A stretch of DNA of 20,948 nucleotides from Chrysochromulina tobinii (GCA_001275005.1 JWZX01001786.1:1-20948), one strand, 5' to 3'; shown: positions 1-8,907, numbered from the stretch's first letter. Numbers and translations are program-made. Notes: a model not told the origin generated them from the sequence alone.

Positions 1-3000
1 CTCCTCCGCCACCTCCTCCGTCGCCTCCTCCTCCGTCGCCTCCTCCTCCTCCGCCTTTTCCGCCTCCGCCGTCGTCGTTGCCACCGTCGCGACCACCTGC
101 TCCTGAGTCACGTGTAGAATCATGGCTGTCTGACTCAGAGGGGGTCAGTTCATCATCGGGGGGGTATGCTGAGTTGCCATCCTCTCTGTTGCCGCTGTTG
201 CCGTCGGCTCTCTCTCCGGAGTTGCCGTCGTCGTCATCTCCGTCACGCTCTGGCGGCGGCGGCACAGCGACTGCGGCCCTCGCTTCGAGATTGCGCTCTT
301 CCCGAAGCTGGTGTCGCCGAAAGGACTCGGCCGCCGCCTGGCTGTTGGCTGCCTTCTCCAGCAAAGCCTGCTTGGCGTTGCCTACCTCAAATGACGCCTG
401 GCGGCGCGCCTCGGCCCCCTGGCGGTCTGCTGTATCCGCTTGTTTTTTCATACGTTCGACGATCTGCTCTTGGAGGGAGGACTGCTCGTGCATCTCCCGC
501 CGCGACGATGCCTTGGATCTCGTCTTGAGCGCTGCCTCCTTCTCCTCATTGTCCTCGTTCTCGTTCGCCGCGCTCGCCGCGACGAACGCATCCAGAGATG
601 AGGGTCGGATTGGGGGGAGGGCAAGGCCCGAGGGAAAAGGGGAGTAGATAGAGGAAGGTTGGGGGGTGGTAGAGGAAAGGAGGTGTTGGGTGAAGGAAGG
701 AAGTGAGGTGGTAGAGGAGATAGCGGTGGGAGAGCTTATTGGCCACATGTTGGCGGCTGCTGTGGCGAGGGAAGACGGTAATGGCGCAAGTGGCACTGCG
801 GGCCCAGCTATAAGGGCAAGGCGGCGGAGTCGAAATTGGCAGGTCGCGGCATGGGCATCAAAGAACGAGGAGAGGAATACGTCGGTACAGTCAGTACAGA
901 CGGAGAGGCCGCTGGAGGTGAGGTCAGGTGGACCCGAGGGAGGGCACAGGAAAGCCTGGTCTCGGTGATGGGCTCTGATGTGATTGAGTGAATCTCTGGC
1001 TGTTGGGAGTCGTACTGAGCATGGGACTTTGCCGGCGAAGGGACAGTGGGGATTGTGTCTCGGGGGGCAAGGCGTGGGTGGGATGGGGTGGAGTATGGGG
1101 GAGGGCTTGTGGGTAGGAGATGTGAATGTGAAGGAGAGTGGAAGATTGCCGGGTCGGTGGGGAAGGTTAAGGATAAGGGTGGTCAGTCCCGGGTGGGTCC
1201 CAGCGATGAAAGGGGGAGATCCGTCAGCGGAGGAGGGGCACACGGGGCAAGCGAGGGCAGCATGGGAGATTGGTCCGTCGGCCGGGTGTGAGCAGGAGGC
1301 TTGGGCAAGGCAGGCGTGGTGTAGTCGATGGCCACAGGGGAGGAATAGCCACTGGGTCTTAGCTTGCTTTCCGATAGGGTGACGACAATCGTCCCATGAA
1401 AGTTTGCAGGGGCCTCCCGGCTCAGTGTCGATATCGAGGCAAATGGAGCAGGTGGGATCGAGAGAGGGCAGTGGAGGGGTTGAGCCGTACGACGTGCAAC
1501 GGCCTCCGGTAGTGAAGAGGCTTCGCAGTTGGGGCATCGTGATCGGGCGCGCAGTGCCGGAGTTGCGGGTCGGGTAGGGGAGGCTCGGGGGGAGAGGAAG
1601 GGATGCTTCCGAAAAGATTCGGTTGCGAGTGGCTCGGCTGTTAATCAAATCGGAAGGTTCGGCCGCAGGGGGAATGTAATCGGGAAGGGCGCAGGACCGT
1701 TGCCGAGAGGGGCGATCAATCCAGGCAATCATGATGTCAGCAACGAGGGATTCAACTCGGCAATATGATGCACAGTTGATCTGACCCGTGGCTCTGCCCG
1801 CAAGGGCGTCTTGGAGTAAGGGGGGGAGATGGAGGTGGCCATCGAAGTGGGAGAGGAGGTTTGGGAGATCGAGGTTGAAGTCAGCAAGAGAGAGACGCAT
1901 GGCGTGGATGAGGAATCCAAGGGGGAGGGGGGATGATGTGGGAGTCGATAGGAAAGAGGTGGGGGAGATCGTGGGGTCGAGGGAGATGGAGTATGAGGGA
2001 ATGCACCCGATGCCACCCTCCGAGATTGGGCGGGCCAAGAGGCGGGTATTCGACAGGGATTTGATGATGAAATCGCCCGAGGGGTGGCCGATTGCGGCCA
2101 GGATGATGGGCATCCGTAGCCACGACAGGTGATCAGCCGAGGCCCAGGCGGGCGGGAAGGAAGAGAAGGATTTTTTGGTCCAGAGGCGTGGGCCGCACAA
2201 GAGTTGCGGGCGCAGGATGCTGAGGTTCGCATCGAGGTCAGTCCGGGCACTCAAAGATGGAGGCCGTGGCGGGAGGGATGCCGAGATCGCTAGCCAGTCT
2301 GGGGATGGTTGGGTGCGGATGGAATTTGGGTAATCATGACGTAACGCTTCGAGGGGTGAGGTTGCAGCGGCGCGAGGAGAGGTGTGGGTGGTCGCAGCGG
2401 GAGAGGTGCGGGCGGTCGTAGCAGGTGGTGGGCGAGTACGTGTTGGGGTGGGGTGAAGGTCGGTGAGATGGGTTGGGGGCCGCCGTGTGCGAGAGCCAGT
2501 GGGGGGGTCCCAGAAACATCCGGGGGCGGGGTGAATGGGGGGGGTCAGTGGGGGCGGTCCTAGCGGGGGTGGGGGCGGTGGTGGCGAAGTGGGTGGTCGA
2601 GGTGGTGTAGGCGAAGGTGGTGGAGAGGGTGGTGGCGGCTTCGGTGGCGGGGGCGGTGGGGGCTTGGGTGGCGGGCGTAGGGGCGCTGGCGAGGAGGGGG
2701 GAGATGGCGGTGGTGTGGCCGGCGGCGGCAAGGGCGGTCGGAGTGGCGACGGCGGAATGAGCGGCGGGCGCCACTGATATTGATCCGCGGGGAGGGGGAA
2801 GGAGTTTCGCGCAGCGAGGAAGAGGCAATCAAGTTCATAATCAAGGAAGAGGTCATGGAGGTAGGATTCGTATCCCTCATAAGGGAGGTGGAGGAGGAGG
2901 GATTCACGCTCAAAGGCAATCTCGCGTTCAAGGATTTCAGAATCAAAGAAAGAGATTTCGGGGGACCATTCCTCATAAGGATGCCAGAGCTCGGCATGTG

Positions 3001-5302
3001 TAAGGAAGTGGAGAGGGGAAGGATCACGTGAGAGGGAGTGAAGTGAAAGTGTGTGGTACGAAGGGGGGTAATCGTCGTAGGGGGGGGAGGGAGAGATGAA
3101 GGTCGGATCATGAATGGAGTAGTATAGAGATTCATCTTCATGGGCACGCTCATATTCATCGATTTGAAGAGAATCGTAGTGGTCACAGTGAGCACGGGTG
3201 AGTTCGCGGGCGGCCATGGTCTCCTGGGATTCTTGGGCCAGGATGAATCGCTCATCATTGAGGAGGTCATCTAGAGTACTCGGGTGGAGATGATGGAGAT
3301 CAGGGCGAAGGCTGATGAATCGGGTAACGATGGATAGGTGGAAACGAGAAAGATAGATGCGAGTGGGATGCCATTGATATTCATCAGACTCGTAATCAGA
3401 GAGCCACTGGAGAGAGTAATCAAAAGAGGATCGGGTGATTGGGAGACCAGTGTCATCGCGGGGGTAATCAGGGCCGAGGTGATCGAAATCGGGTTCAAAG
3501 TCAGGTTGGGGCGGGAAGGGGGGGGATGTAGGGCGCGAGGACGGTGGAGATGGCGGTGGAGAGGGGGGTGGTGAGGGTTGCGGCGGCCGCGGTGGCGTCT
3601 GGGGAGGGCATGCGTCGATCTGGGCGAAAGGGGATCTTGCAGCTGCTCCATTTGCAGCTGTGCCGAGATGGACGGATGAAGCGTGAAGGGGAAGGGAAGG
3701 GCAGAGATGGGGGTACTTGAGAGGGCGAAGGTCATGAAGAGGAAGGTGCCGCTTGAGCGAGGGTGCGGTTGGTGCCTGGGCCGATTTGGCCTCCTTGCAC
3801 GGGTTGAAATCATCATCCGTGGTCTCCAAAGCGCGCTTGACCGCCCCCTTCGTAGTTCCCTTGGAATCTGGAGCAGAATCTGGCGGCGGCACGGTCCCGG
3901 GCATGCGAGTAGCCGGTGCGGGCGCGGGTGGTGCGGGCCCGGGCGCGGGCATCGAAGGCGCGGGCGTGGGCACGGGCAAAGTGAAGCTGATGACTCGTCC
4001 AGCATGCCACGCTTGCGCTCGCGCTCTCGGCGTGTGTGGCACAGGCCCAGGCGTGGCCGTGTGGGTGGGAGCGGGCGCGGGTTGTGTGCCGGGCCCGGGC
4101 GTGGGCAGCACCGACAGCGCGGGCGTGAGCGCAGGCATAGCTGGTGGGAAGGTGAGGGTGCCTCGTGCAGTGTGCCACGCTTGCGCCCGCCCTCTCGGCG
4201 TGTGGAGCATAGGCTCAGGCGCAGCCGTGTGGGCGAGGATTGGGTGAGTAGGGGTGGTGGAAAAGGTAAATGTGCCTCGTGCAGGCGGTGCGTGTGCGGG
4301 CACGGTGAGTACGAGAGGCGCAGGCGTGGGCGTTGGTGCAGAAGTTTTCCGTCGGAGGCGTCGATGAAGGAGTCGGGCGATGAAGGTGGTAGCGATTACG
4401 AGCGTGGCGCGGCGGCGTCGCCACAGGGTAAGGAGTAGCAGGAGGCGGGGCTGGTTAGGACGGAGACCATGAGCGAGGAGGCGAACGAGAAGGCGGGCAT
4501 CGGAAGACGGGGATGCGGATGGTGTGCGTGCGGGTAGGGATGGGTTGGCTTTGTGTGGTGTAGTGGGGGTAGTTGGGATCGGAGTGGTCGCTGCTGGGGA
4601 TGGGGAGGTCCGGGGAAGCGTGTATGTGGTGGGGTGGTGGGGAAGGGATGTCGATGGGGAAGGAGTGGGGCAGGGCTGTTGGAAGGGAAGGGTGAGGAGG
4701 GTGGCACGCGCGTTGTGTAGGGTGGTAGCAGCAGCGGATGCAGCTGCGAAGGCGGTTGATGAAGCGGATGCTGCTGCTGCTGCGGTGGCTGCTGCAGTGT
4801 TTGCAAGTGCGGTCGCGGTGGCGGATGTGGATGATGCGGAGGCAGCCAGGAAGGCTGCTGCTGCTGCTGCTGTGGCCGCGGAGTCGGCTGCTGAGGATAG
4901 GGAGTCAAGGAGGCGTGCTGAGGCGGGGTCTGCCGGAAGAGGGAGGAAGGAGAGGGAGGACCAGAGCTGTGTGTAGGTTGATGTTGCTGGGTGGGTGTGC
5001 TGGGAGTTGGGAGGGAGCAGTGGAGCGGTGTTGCGGGCAGCAAGGTGTGCGGATGCGCTGATGCCGTCAGAGGGAGCCGGCGGCAGAGGCCGATGGAAAG
5101 AAGAGGGCCGATGGATCGAGCTGGATGGCGGCAAAGAACGACGAGTGGACGCCCGGATGCGGGAGTTCGTGGGCAAAGAGGCACTGAAGGAGATAGAGAG
5201 CTGCATGCCAAAGGGTGGCGGTAGCGATTGCGATGTCTTGTTGATGCGAGTCATGCTGTCTTCAGAAAGAGACGGCGGGCGCATTTGCATTTTGGAGTTC
5301 AT
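1..5302 (-). CDS. Giant RING-finger/coiled-coil protein, C-terminus beyond window edge
   Basis: I translated this frame codon by codon from the ATG at 5302, which lies just after an in-frame TGA, to the left edge and met no stop in 1767 codons. The protein begins Ser/Pro/Ala-rich, with polyalanine at about residues 120-180. A Leu/Arg-rich basic segment follows at about 268-318, then Pro-rich repeats at about 325-450. An acidic, aromatic middle (about 600-840) contains PPSY at 746-749, followed by a long polyproline tract. A RING finger spans 1285-1355: CSIC, then PCGH, LHHACL and finally CPVC. After it come a C2H2-like cluster (C1420, C1428, H1441, H1445/1446) and further Cys pairs (C1453, C1469, C1472). 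A charged coiled coil lies at about 1580-1670, and a Gly/Asp-rich tail leaves the window. RING domains usually act as E3 ubiquitin ligases. An intronless giant frame with several zinc clusters could also be the front part of a mobile-element polyprotein, but no reverse transcriptase or integrase is visible. The family is not recognised. Confidence 0.75.
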   Translation of the reverse strand, partial: MNSKMQMRPPSLSEDSMTRINKTSQSLPPPFGMQLSISFSASLPTNSRIRASTRRSLPPSSSIHRPSSFHRPLPPAPSDGISASAHLAARNTAPLLPPNSQHTHPATSTYTQLWSSLSFLPLPADPASARLLDSLSSAADSAATAAAAAAFLAASASSTSATATALANTAAATAAAAASASSTAFAAASAAATTLHNARATLLTLPFQQPCPTPSPSTSLPHHPTTYTLPRTSPSPAATTPIPTTPTTPHKANPSLPARTPSASPSSDARLLVRLLAHGLRPNQPRLLLLLTLWRRRRATLVIATTFIARLLHRRLRRKTSAPTPTPAPLVLTVPAHAPPARGTFTFSTTPTHPILAHTAAPEPMLHTPRGRAQAWHTARGTLTFPPAMPALTPALSVLPTPGPGTQPAPAPTHTATPGPVPHTPRARAQAWHAGRVISFTLPVPTPAPSMPAPGPAPPAPAPATRMPGTVPPPDSAPDSKGTTKGAVKRALETTDDDFNPCKEAKSAQAPTAPSLKRHLPLHDLRPLKYPHLCPSLPLHASSVHLGTAANGAAARSPFAQIDACPPQTPPRPPQPSPPPSPPPSPPSSRPTSPPFPPQPDFEPDFDHLGPDYPRDDTGLPITRSSFDYSLQWLSDYESDEYQWHPTRIYLSRFHLSIVTRFISLRPDLHHLHPSTLDDLLNDERFILAQESQETMAARELTRAHCDHYDSLQIDEYERAHEDESLYYSIHDPTFISPSPPYDDYPPSYHTLSLHSLSRDPSPLHFLTHAELWHPYEEWSPEISFFDSEILEREIAFERESLLLHLPYEGYESYLHDLFLDYELDCLFLAARNSFPLPADQYQWRPPLIPPSPLRPPLPPPATPPPSPPSSPAPLRPPPKPPPPPPPKPPPPSPPPSPTPPRPPTSPPPPPPPLGPPPLTPPIHPAPGCFWDPPTGSRTRRPPTHLTDLHPTPTRTRPPPATTARTSPAATTHTSPRAAATSPLEALRHDYPNSIRTQPSPDWLAISASLPPRPPSLSARTDLDANLSILRPQLLCGPRLWTKKSFSSFPPAWASADHLSWLRMPIILAAIGHPSGDFIIKSLSNTRLLARPISEGGIGCIPSYSISLDPTISPTSFLSTPTSSPLPLGFLIHAMRLSLADFNLDLPNLLSHFDGHLHLPPLLQDALAGRATGQINCASYCRVESLVADIMIAWIDRPSRQRSCALPDYIPPAAEPSDLINSRATRNRIFSEASLPLPPSLPYPTRNSGTARPITMPQLRSLFTTGGRCTSYGSTPPLPSLDPTCSICLDIDTEPGGPCKLSWDDCRHPIGKQAKTQWLFLPCGHRLHHACLAQASCSHPADGPISHAALACPVCPSSADGSPPFIAGTHPGLTTLILNLPHRPGNLPLSFTFTSPTHKPSPILHPIPPTPCPPRHNPHCPFAGKVPCSVRLPTARDSLNHIRAHHRDQAFLCPPSGPPDLTSSGLSVCTDCTDVFLSSFFDAHAATCQFRLRRLALIAGPAVPLAPLPSSLATAAANMWPISSPTAISSTTSLPSFTQHLLSSTTPQPSSIYSPFPSGLALPPIRPSSLDAFVAASAANENEDNEEKEAALKTRSKASSRREMHEQSSLQEQIVERMKKQADTADRQGAEARRQASFEVGNAKQALLEKAANSQAAAESFRRHQLREERNLEARAAVAVPPPPERDGDDDDGNSGERADGNSGNREDGNSAYPPDDELTPSESDSHDSTRDSGAGGRDGGNDDGGGGKGGGGGGDGGGGDGGGGGG
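3998..4290 (-). repeat. Degenerate internal duplication in the giant ORF
   Basis: Two stretches about 170 bp apart (roughly 3998-4035 and 4168-4204) are nearly identical. They encode PRARAQAWHAGR and PRGRAQAWHTARG. A third, more diverged copy near 4262-4285 encodes PPARGTFTF. The linkers between them are Pro/Ala/Thr-rich. The period keeps the reading frame, which supports the minus-strand frame as the coding one. Confidence 0.7.
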
Positions 5303-5379
5303 TCACAACACACCAACACGTGCCCTTTTCACGTTCTCCAGCTGCTTGCTCACGAATTTGACTCGACGGGACGCCGTTC

Positions 5380-5399
5380 GAACGTGAAGCTTCACGTTC
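5380..5399. repeat. Perfect 20-bp palindrome
   Basis: The sequence GAACGTGAAG is followed immediately by its exact reverse complement. It lies 78 bp upstream of the giant ORF's ATG. The half-site CACGTTC recurs directly beside it (about 5400-5406). A dimeric transcription factor site is one reading, and a chance repeat is the other. Confidence 0.7.
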
Positions 5400-5484
5400 A
5401 CGTTCACATTAAAATGCCACTCGGCAAGACGCACGACCACAGGTCCCTTGGAGACACAACGTGGAGGGTGCAGACAAGACCCTC

Positions 5485-5630
5485 GAAGCAACAAGCAAGT
5501 CAAGCAAGCAAGCATGAAGCAACCAAGACCGTTCAAGACGTGCAAAGCAAAGAGCATCCTCCGAAGTACGGAAGTAGCAAGCTAGCAAGCAAGCAAACAA
5601 GCCAAGAAGCAAGCATGAAGCAAGTACGAA
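5485..5630. repeat. AAGC/AAGCAAGT short tandem repeats, two clusters
   Basis: There are two patches of imperfect AAGC repeats, at about 5485-5522 and 5577-5625. Both share the exact 17-mer AAGCAAGCATGAAGCAA (5506-5522 and 5607-5623). This suggests a local duplication about 101 bp apart. No coding frame is supported through it. Confidence 0.7.
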
Positions 5631-6031
5631 TTTGGAAGAAGCTTGCATGCTTGATGATATCTCCCCACACCGCACGTGGGACATAGACGCTGTCCTCGCA
5701 CACAGTGACACAGACAAAGACACACCGACGCTCACGCTGGACGCAACACTGAACACTCCCACATCCCTCTGACCCGCGGACAGGGCACCACACACGTTGA
5801 CGCACTGGGCTGTGGTGCCCTTGTACACTAGGCTACTACACTCCGGTCACTGAGATCCCCCCGTCAGAGCCCAACACACGACAGTCACGTGAGCACGCAC
5901 AGAGACATAGTAGGATCACCCGTGACTCTAGGTGACGAATACAGGCAGGTGATGGGGTCATCATGGAGGTGGCCCCTCACGGGCAGCGTGCAGCAGCAGC
6001 AGCATTCCACGGGCAGCGTGGAGCCGCATTC

Positions 6032-7087
6032 CTACGACTTTGGCGACTTCGGCGATTTCCCCTTCTTGGCGCCGCCCTTTTTGCTCTTCTGCTTTTTGAC
6101 GACCATTTCGCTCATGTCGATCGTGCGGTCAGTCCTGTCGCCCCCCCCGGGGGATGCAGGATCCTCGTCCGCCCCCTCCTCGGATCTCTCCGACTCGGTG
6201 ACGGCGCCGGGGCTCTCCCCTTCCATCTTCTGTGCGCGTATCTGCGCGCGCTTCTTCGCATGCTCGAGCCGCATGTTCGCGAGTTGCGAGGCGCTGCCCA
6301 TGTAGCCGACACGCGAAGACATGAGCGAGCCCGTCTCGAGCTCCCTCGCACGTTCATTGAGCGCTTTATTCTCTTTCCTGAGCTCCTCGATCACCGAGGT
6401 GACACGTTCTGGAGGCTCGAACATGCCTACGAGGTACTCCTTGCGCATCGACACTTCGTTCCCGAAGACCATGTCCATCGCCATCTGGAAGGGCGTTTTG
6501 TTCGCGGGTGGCAACTTCATGTCAATATCCGCGCCGTACTGAATGCACAGCTTGGCGCACAACGTGTGCTTCTTGCGGATCGCGGCCTGCAGGGGGGTGC
6601 TGCCGTCGATACGCGGCTTGTTCACGTCTGCGCCATTCTCGAGCAGCAGGCGCACGCACTCGGCGTTGTTCTTCGAGCACGCAATGTATAGGGGCGTACC
6701 GCCATCCTGCGTGTTCGCTTTGTTCAAGTCGGCGCCTGCGGCTATCAGTAGTTTCAGGCAGTCCGGCTTGTTCTCCTGACATGTGTAGAAGGTCGGCGTG
6801 ATGCCGTGCTTCCCCTGGACGTTGACATCCGCTTTGTACCGGACCAACGCATCGACGCAGGACGTGTGGCCGTAGCAGCACGCCATCAGCAGCGGCGTCG
6901 CGCCATCTTCGTCCGCTTCGTTCGCAGGCAAACCCCTCGCAATGCAGGCTGTGAGCTCATCAAGCCTGCCGTGCCTCGCAGCTGCACGGATGGCGCCGAT
7001 GCCTAGTTGAGCGCTTGGCAGCCTCGGCGCTGGCATCGGCGCCATTGAGGGCCGCCACTGAGACGCGGATATCCGTTGGTCCATCAT
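6032..7087 (-). CDS. Ankyrin-repeat protein with basic C-terminal tail
   Basis: This is a protein of 351 residues. Ankyrin repeats run from about residue 28 to 205, with several clear units such as DGATPLLMACCYGHTSCVDA, DGGTPLYIACSKNNAECVRL and DGSTPLQAAIRKKHTLCAKL. Most repeats carry the usual GAD[VI/LN] loop between helices. A charged helix follows (about 226-250, VTSVIEELRKENKALNERAR), probably a short coiled coil. The tail is acidic and then strongly Lys-rich, ending KKGKSPKSPKS. Ankyrin arrays bind other proteins, so no enzymatic role is suggested. The start is the first of two adjacent ATGs in a good context (GCCATGATGG); the frame extends upstream only to a GTG. It is head-to-head with the gene at 7369, 281 bp away. 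Confidence 0.9.
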   Translation of the reverse strand: MMDQRISASQWRPSMAPMPAPRLPSAQLGIGAIRAAARHGRLDELTACIARGLPANEADEDGATPLLMACCYGHTSCVDALVRYKADVNVQGKHGITPTFYTCQENKPDCLKLLIAAGADLNKANTQDGGTPLYIACSKNNAECVRLLLENGADVNKPRIDGSTPLQAAIRKKHTLCAKLCIQYGADIDMKLPPANKTPFQMAMDMVFGNEVSMRKEYLVGMFEPPERVTSVIEELRKENKALNERARELETGSLMSSRVGYMGSASQLANMRLEHAKKRAQIRAQKMEGESPGAVTESERSEEGADEDPASPGGGDRTDRTIDMSEMVVKKQKSKKGGAKKGKSPKSPKS

Positions 7088-7368
7088 GGCTGCAGCGCGC
7101 GCCGATCGCGCGCTAACGCGCACGACTCGACCAAGGTCACAGTGGACCACGGAAACCCCTCGCAAGGAGGAGAGACGGGAGGTCCGAGTCGCAAAACATG
7201 GTCCCCCAAACCGAAACTTGTCCCGAAACCGGAAAACCACAAAAAATCACCGACATGAAGAAGGAATCGAGCTCACATTTCTAACCAGGTGTATCCGAAT
7301 ACCTTCTCAGTCTTTTCCAGACCGCAACGCTTTTCCCCACAGCTTCGGCCTAACGGCGAATTTCGCGA
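7088..7368. promoter_or_regulatory. Probable bidirectional promoter region
   Basis: This 281-bp gap separates the start codons of the divergent ankyrin and coiled-coil genes. It contains an AT-richer middle around 7225-7260. No TATA box or other named element is convincing. The call rests on geometry alone. Confidence 0.4.
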
Positions 7369-7644
7369 ATGGCAGACGCCGAGGAGCTGGCCCTGCGCCA
7401 GCAGCTGGCGGAGATGGAGCGCGAGCGCGAAACCCTTAAAGGGATCCTCGAGCTTGAGGCCATGAAGAAGCAGCTTCTCAAAGATGTGCCACTTGGACCG
7501 CGTGCCGCATGGGGTGAGCCTGAGCTGCGTGTTGGCGGCGTGACTGATGTACCATCCACGGTCACCCATGCCCCTGAGTTGTCTGCTGAGGACGAGAAGA
7601 GGCTCGCTGCGCTTCTCGCGTCGGATGCAGATGATGATGATGGT

Positions 7645-7675
<31 letters not shown>

Positions 7676-7827
7676 ACTTTGTCTCGCAATCGCCCGCTGA
7701 GATGGCTGCAACATTGGCGCGTATGGAGGACGAACTCGCCGAGCTTACATTACTGCGCGATCAGAAGGACGAACTCCTTCTCCTCAAGGCGCAGCTGGCC
7801 GCGCTACAGGCGAGTGCGCCGCAGTAA
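7369..7827 (+). CDS. Small acidic coiled-coil protein, unknown function
   Basis: This is a protein of 152 residues with two helical heptad-rich segments. One is at the N-terminus (about 1-40, ELALRQQLAEMERERETLKG) and one at the C-terminus (about 110-148, ending LLLKAQLAALQ). Between them lies an Asp tract at about 86-101, encoded by a nine-unit GAC repeat. There is no signal peptide, membrane segment or catalytic motif. The ATG sits in a good context (GCGAATGG). The composition would suit a dimeric adaptor or tether, but I do not recognise a family. Confidence 0.75.
7645..7671 (+). repeat. (GAC)9 microsatellite inside a coding region
   Basis: Nine perfect GAC units encode polyaspartate in the small coiled-coil protein. 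GAT-rich sequence precedes them. Length variation would keep the reading frame. Confidence 0.9.
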
Positions 7828-8082
7828 AACGTACTCTTCTCCCTCCGCAGGGCGCAGGCTTCGTGGGGATTTCTGGTCACGCCAGTCACGAGTGTCGTGT
7901 CAAACTTGCAGCCGAATCGCGGATTGAATATTCAGTACAATTACCTCGCAACAACCCCACATACCGTCCGATGATTAACCGCCAATTCACAGCCAATTTT
8001 TTCATCGCGCCCAGGGGTGCAGACCGACCCGACTCCTGACCAGAGACACCGCGGAGGAAAGGACCGACGCGGAAAAGCGCAC
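7828..8082 (+). other. Intergenic spacer between two plus-strand genes
   Basis: This 255-bp spacer is AT-richer than its neighbours around 7925-8000. It presumably holds the 3' end of the small coiled-coil gene and the promoter of the TLC-like gene. I see no RNA gene or repeat in it. Confidence 0.4.
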
Positions 8083-8907
8083 ATGCAGAACCGTCGTCTT
8101 TTTGATGTGGCGATGTTTGCGTGCCACCTCTCGAGCACGTCGCAGCAGCTCCTATACCACTGCGACCTCATCGATGTTAGCCACGGCGTTGCTTTCGAGG
8201 TTGGCCTCTTTACATTCAAGTGGGCATTTGAGTACTGGCTGGAGGCCATCACACCTGACCTCCTCGTCCACCACATTGGTATGACCGTAGGCACAGCGAT
8301 CGTACTCTGCGGGTTTCCGAGCCATGCCTATCTCCTCGTCCACGTGCAGGCCATACACCTTCCGTTGGCCCTTTTCTATGCACGGCGGCTTGACGGTGCC
8401 GTGGTAGGTAGCATGCTTGACAATATGTTTCTTGCTGTTTGGCTCTTTGTTGTCAGCGCACGCGGATCGTTGATCGCCTCCGAGAGTGCAAGGATGAGCA
8501 TCGCCGGCGAGCCAGGCCGCTACCTGATGTGTGGATGCGCACTGACAGTGCTTGGACTGGACGTGCTCTGGACCAAGGACACGTGTGAGAAGCGGCATCC
8601 GATGGCGATCGCCGTGATCGCCTTTGTGGCAGGGCTGCCACTTGGACTGTGCAGCGATGGCCAGAGCCGCATGGCCTCCATTGCGTGGGGTGCGTCGTGC
8701 TTGGTGTGCTTACTGTTGGCCAGCTGGTTTGGCATACTAGCATTGGCGCGCTCCCCGCAGGCGCACGCGGCAGGCATGCGGCTTGCGGGCCGCGGGAACA
8801 AAAACGAAGAACCTCGTCCTCTGCAACGTTGGGCAAGCAAGGACAAGGGCGTCCAATACTTCGTGAAAGAGGTGCACACACATTCTATACACTTGCACTT
8901 CTGCTAG
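8083..8907 (+). CDS. Multipass membrane protein, TLC-domain-like
   Basis: This is a protein of 274 residues. Hydrophobic segments suggest six or seven membrane spans, for example VGLFTFKWAFEYWL, YLLVHVQAIHLPLALFYA, NMFLAVWLFVV, MAIAVIAFVAGLPLGL and WGASCLVCLLLASWFGILAL. The stretch EYWLEAITPDLLVHHIG (HH at 63-64) resembles the signature of TRAM/LAG1/CLN8 (TLC) proteins, where an acidic residue and paired histidines lie in the core. TLC proteins include ceramide synthases and other lipid-related ER proteins. The C-terminus (about 230-274) is basic and probably cytosolic. The start is the first in-frame ATG; the frame extends upstream only to a GTG at 8017. The Kozak context is weak (C at -3), so an upstream exon is possible. 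Confidence 0.65.
   Translation: MQNRRLFDVAMFACHLSSTSQQLLYHCDLIDVSHGVAFEVGLFTFKWAFEYWLEAITPDLLVHHIGMTVGTAIVLCGFPSHAYLLVHVQAIHLPLALFYARRLDGAVVGSMLDNMFLAVWLFVVSARGSLIASESARMSIAGEPGRYLMCGCALTVLGLDVLWTKDTCEKRHPMAIAVIAFVAGLPLGLCSDGQSRMASIAWGASCLVCLLLASWFGILALARSPQAHAAGMRLAGRGNKNEEPRPLQRWASKDKGVQYFVKEVHTHSIHLHFC

Larger units (their letters stand above)
5303..6031. other. Intergenic spacer upstream of the giant ORF
   Basis: This stretch separates the start of the giant minus-strand ORF from the stop codon of the ankyrin gene on the same strand. It is less GC-rich than the flanking genes. It holds a 20-bp palindrome (5380-5399) and AAGC-type repeats (5485-5630). Short ORFs exist in it on both strands but show no domain or credible composition. 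It presumably carries the promoter of the giant ORF and the 3' end of the ankyrin gene. Confidence 0.6.

Noticed and set aside
3683-4438. 251-codon plus-strand frame
   Set aside because: It is antisense to the giant minus-strand ORF and Arg/Gly-rich without motifs.
5409-5828. Overlapping minus-strand small ORFs in the spacer
   Set aside because: Cys/Val/Leu-rich translations of simple repeats, no domain and no supporting context.
7088-7240. N-terminal extension of the ankyrin protein
   Set aside because: It begins with GTG and has no domain; two ATGs follow in good context.
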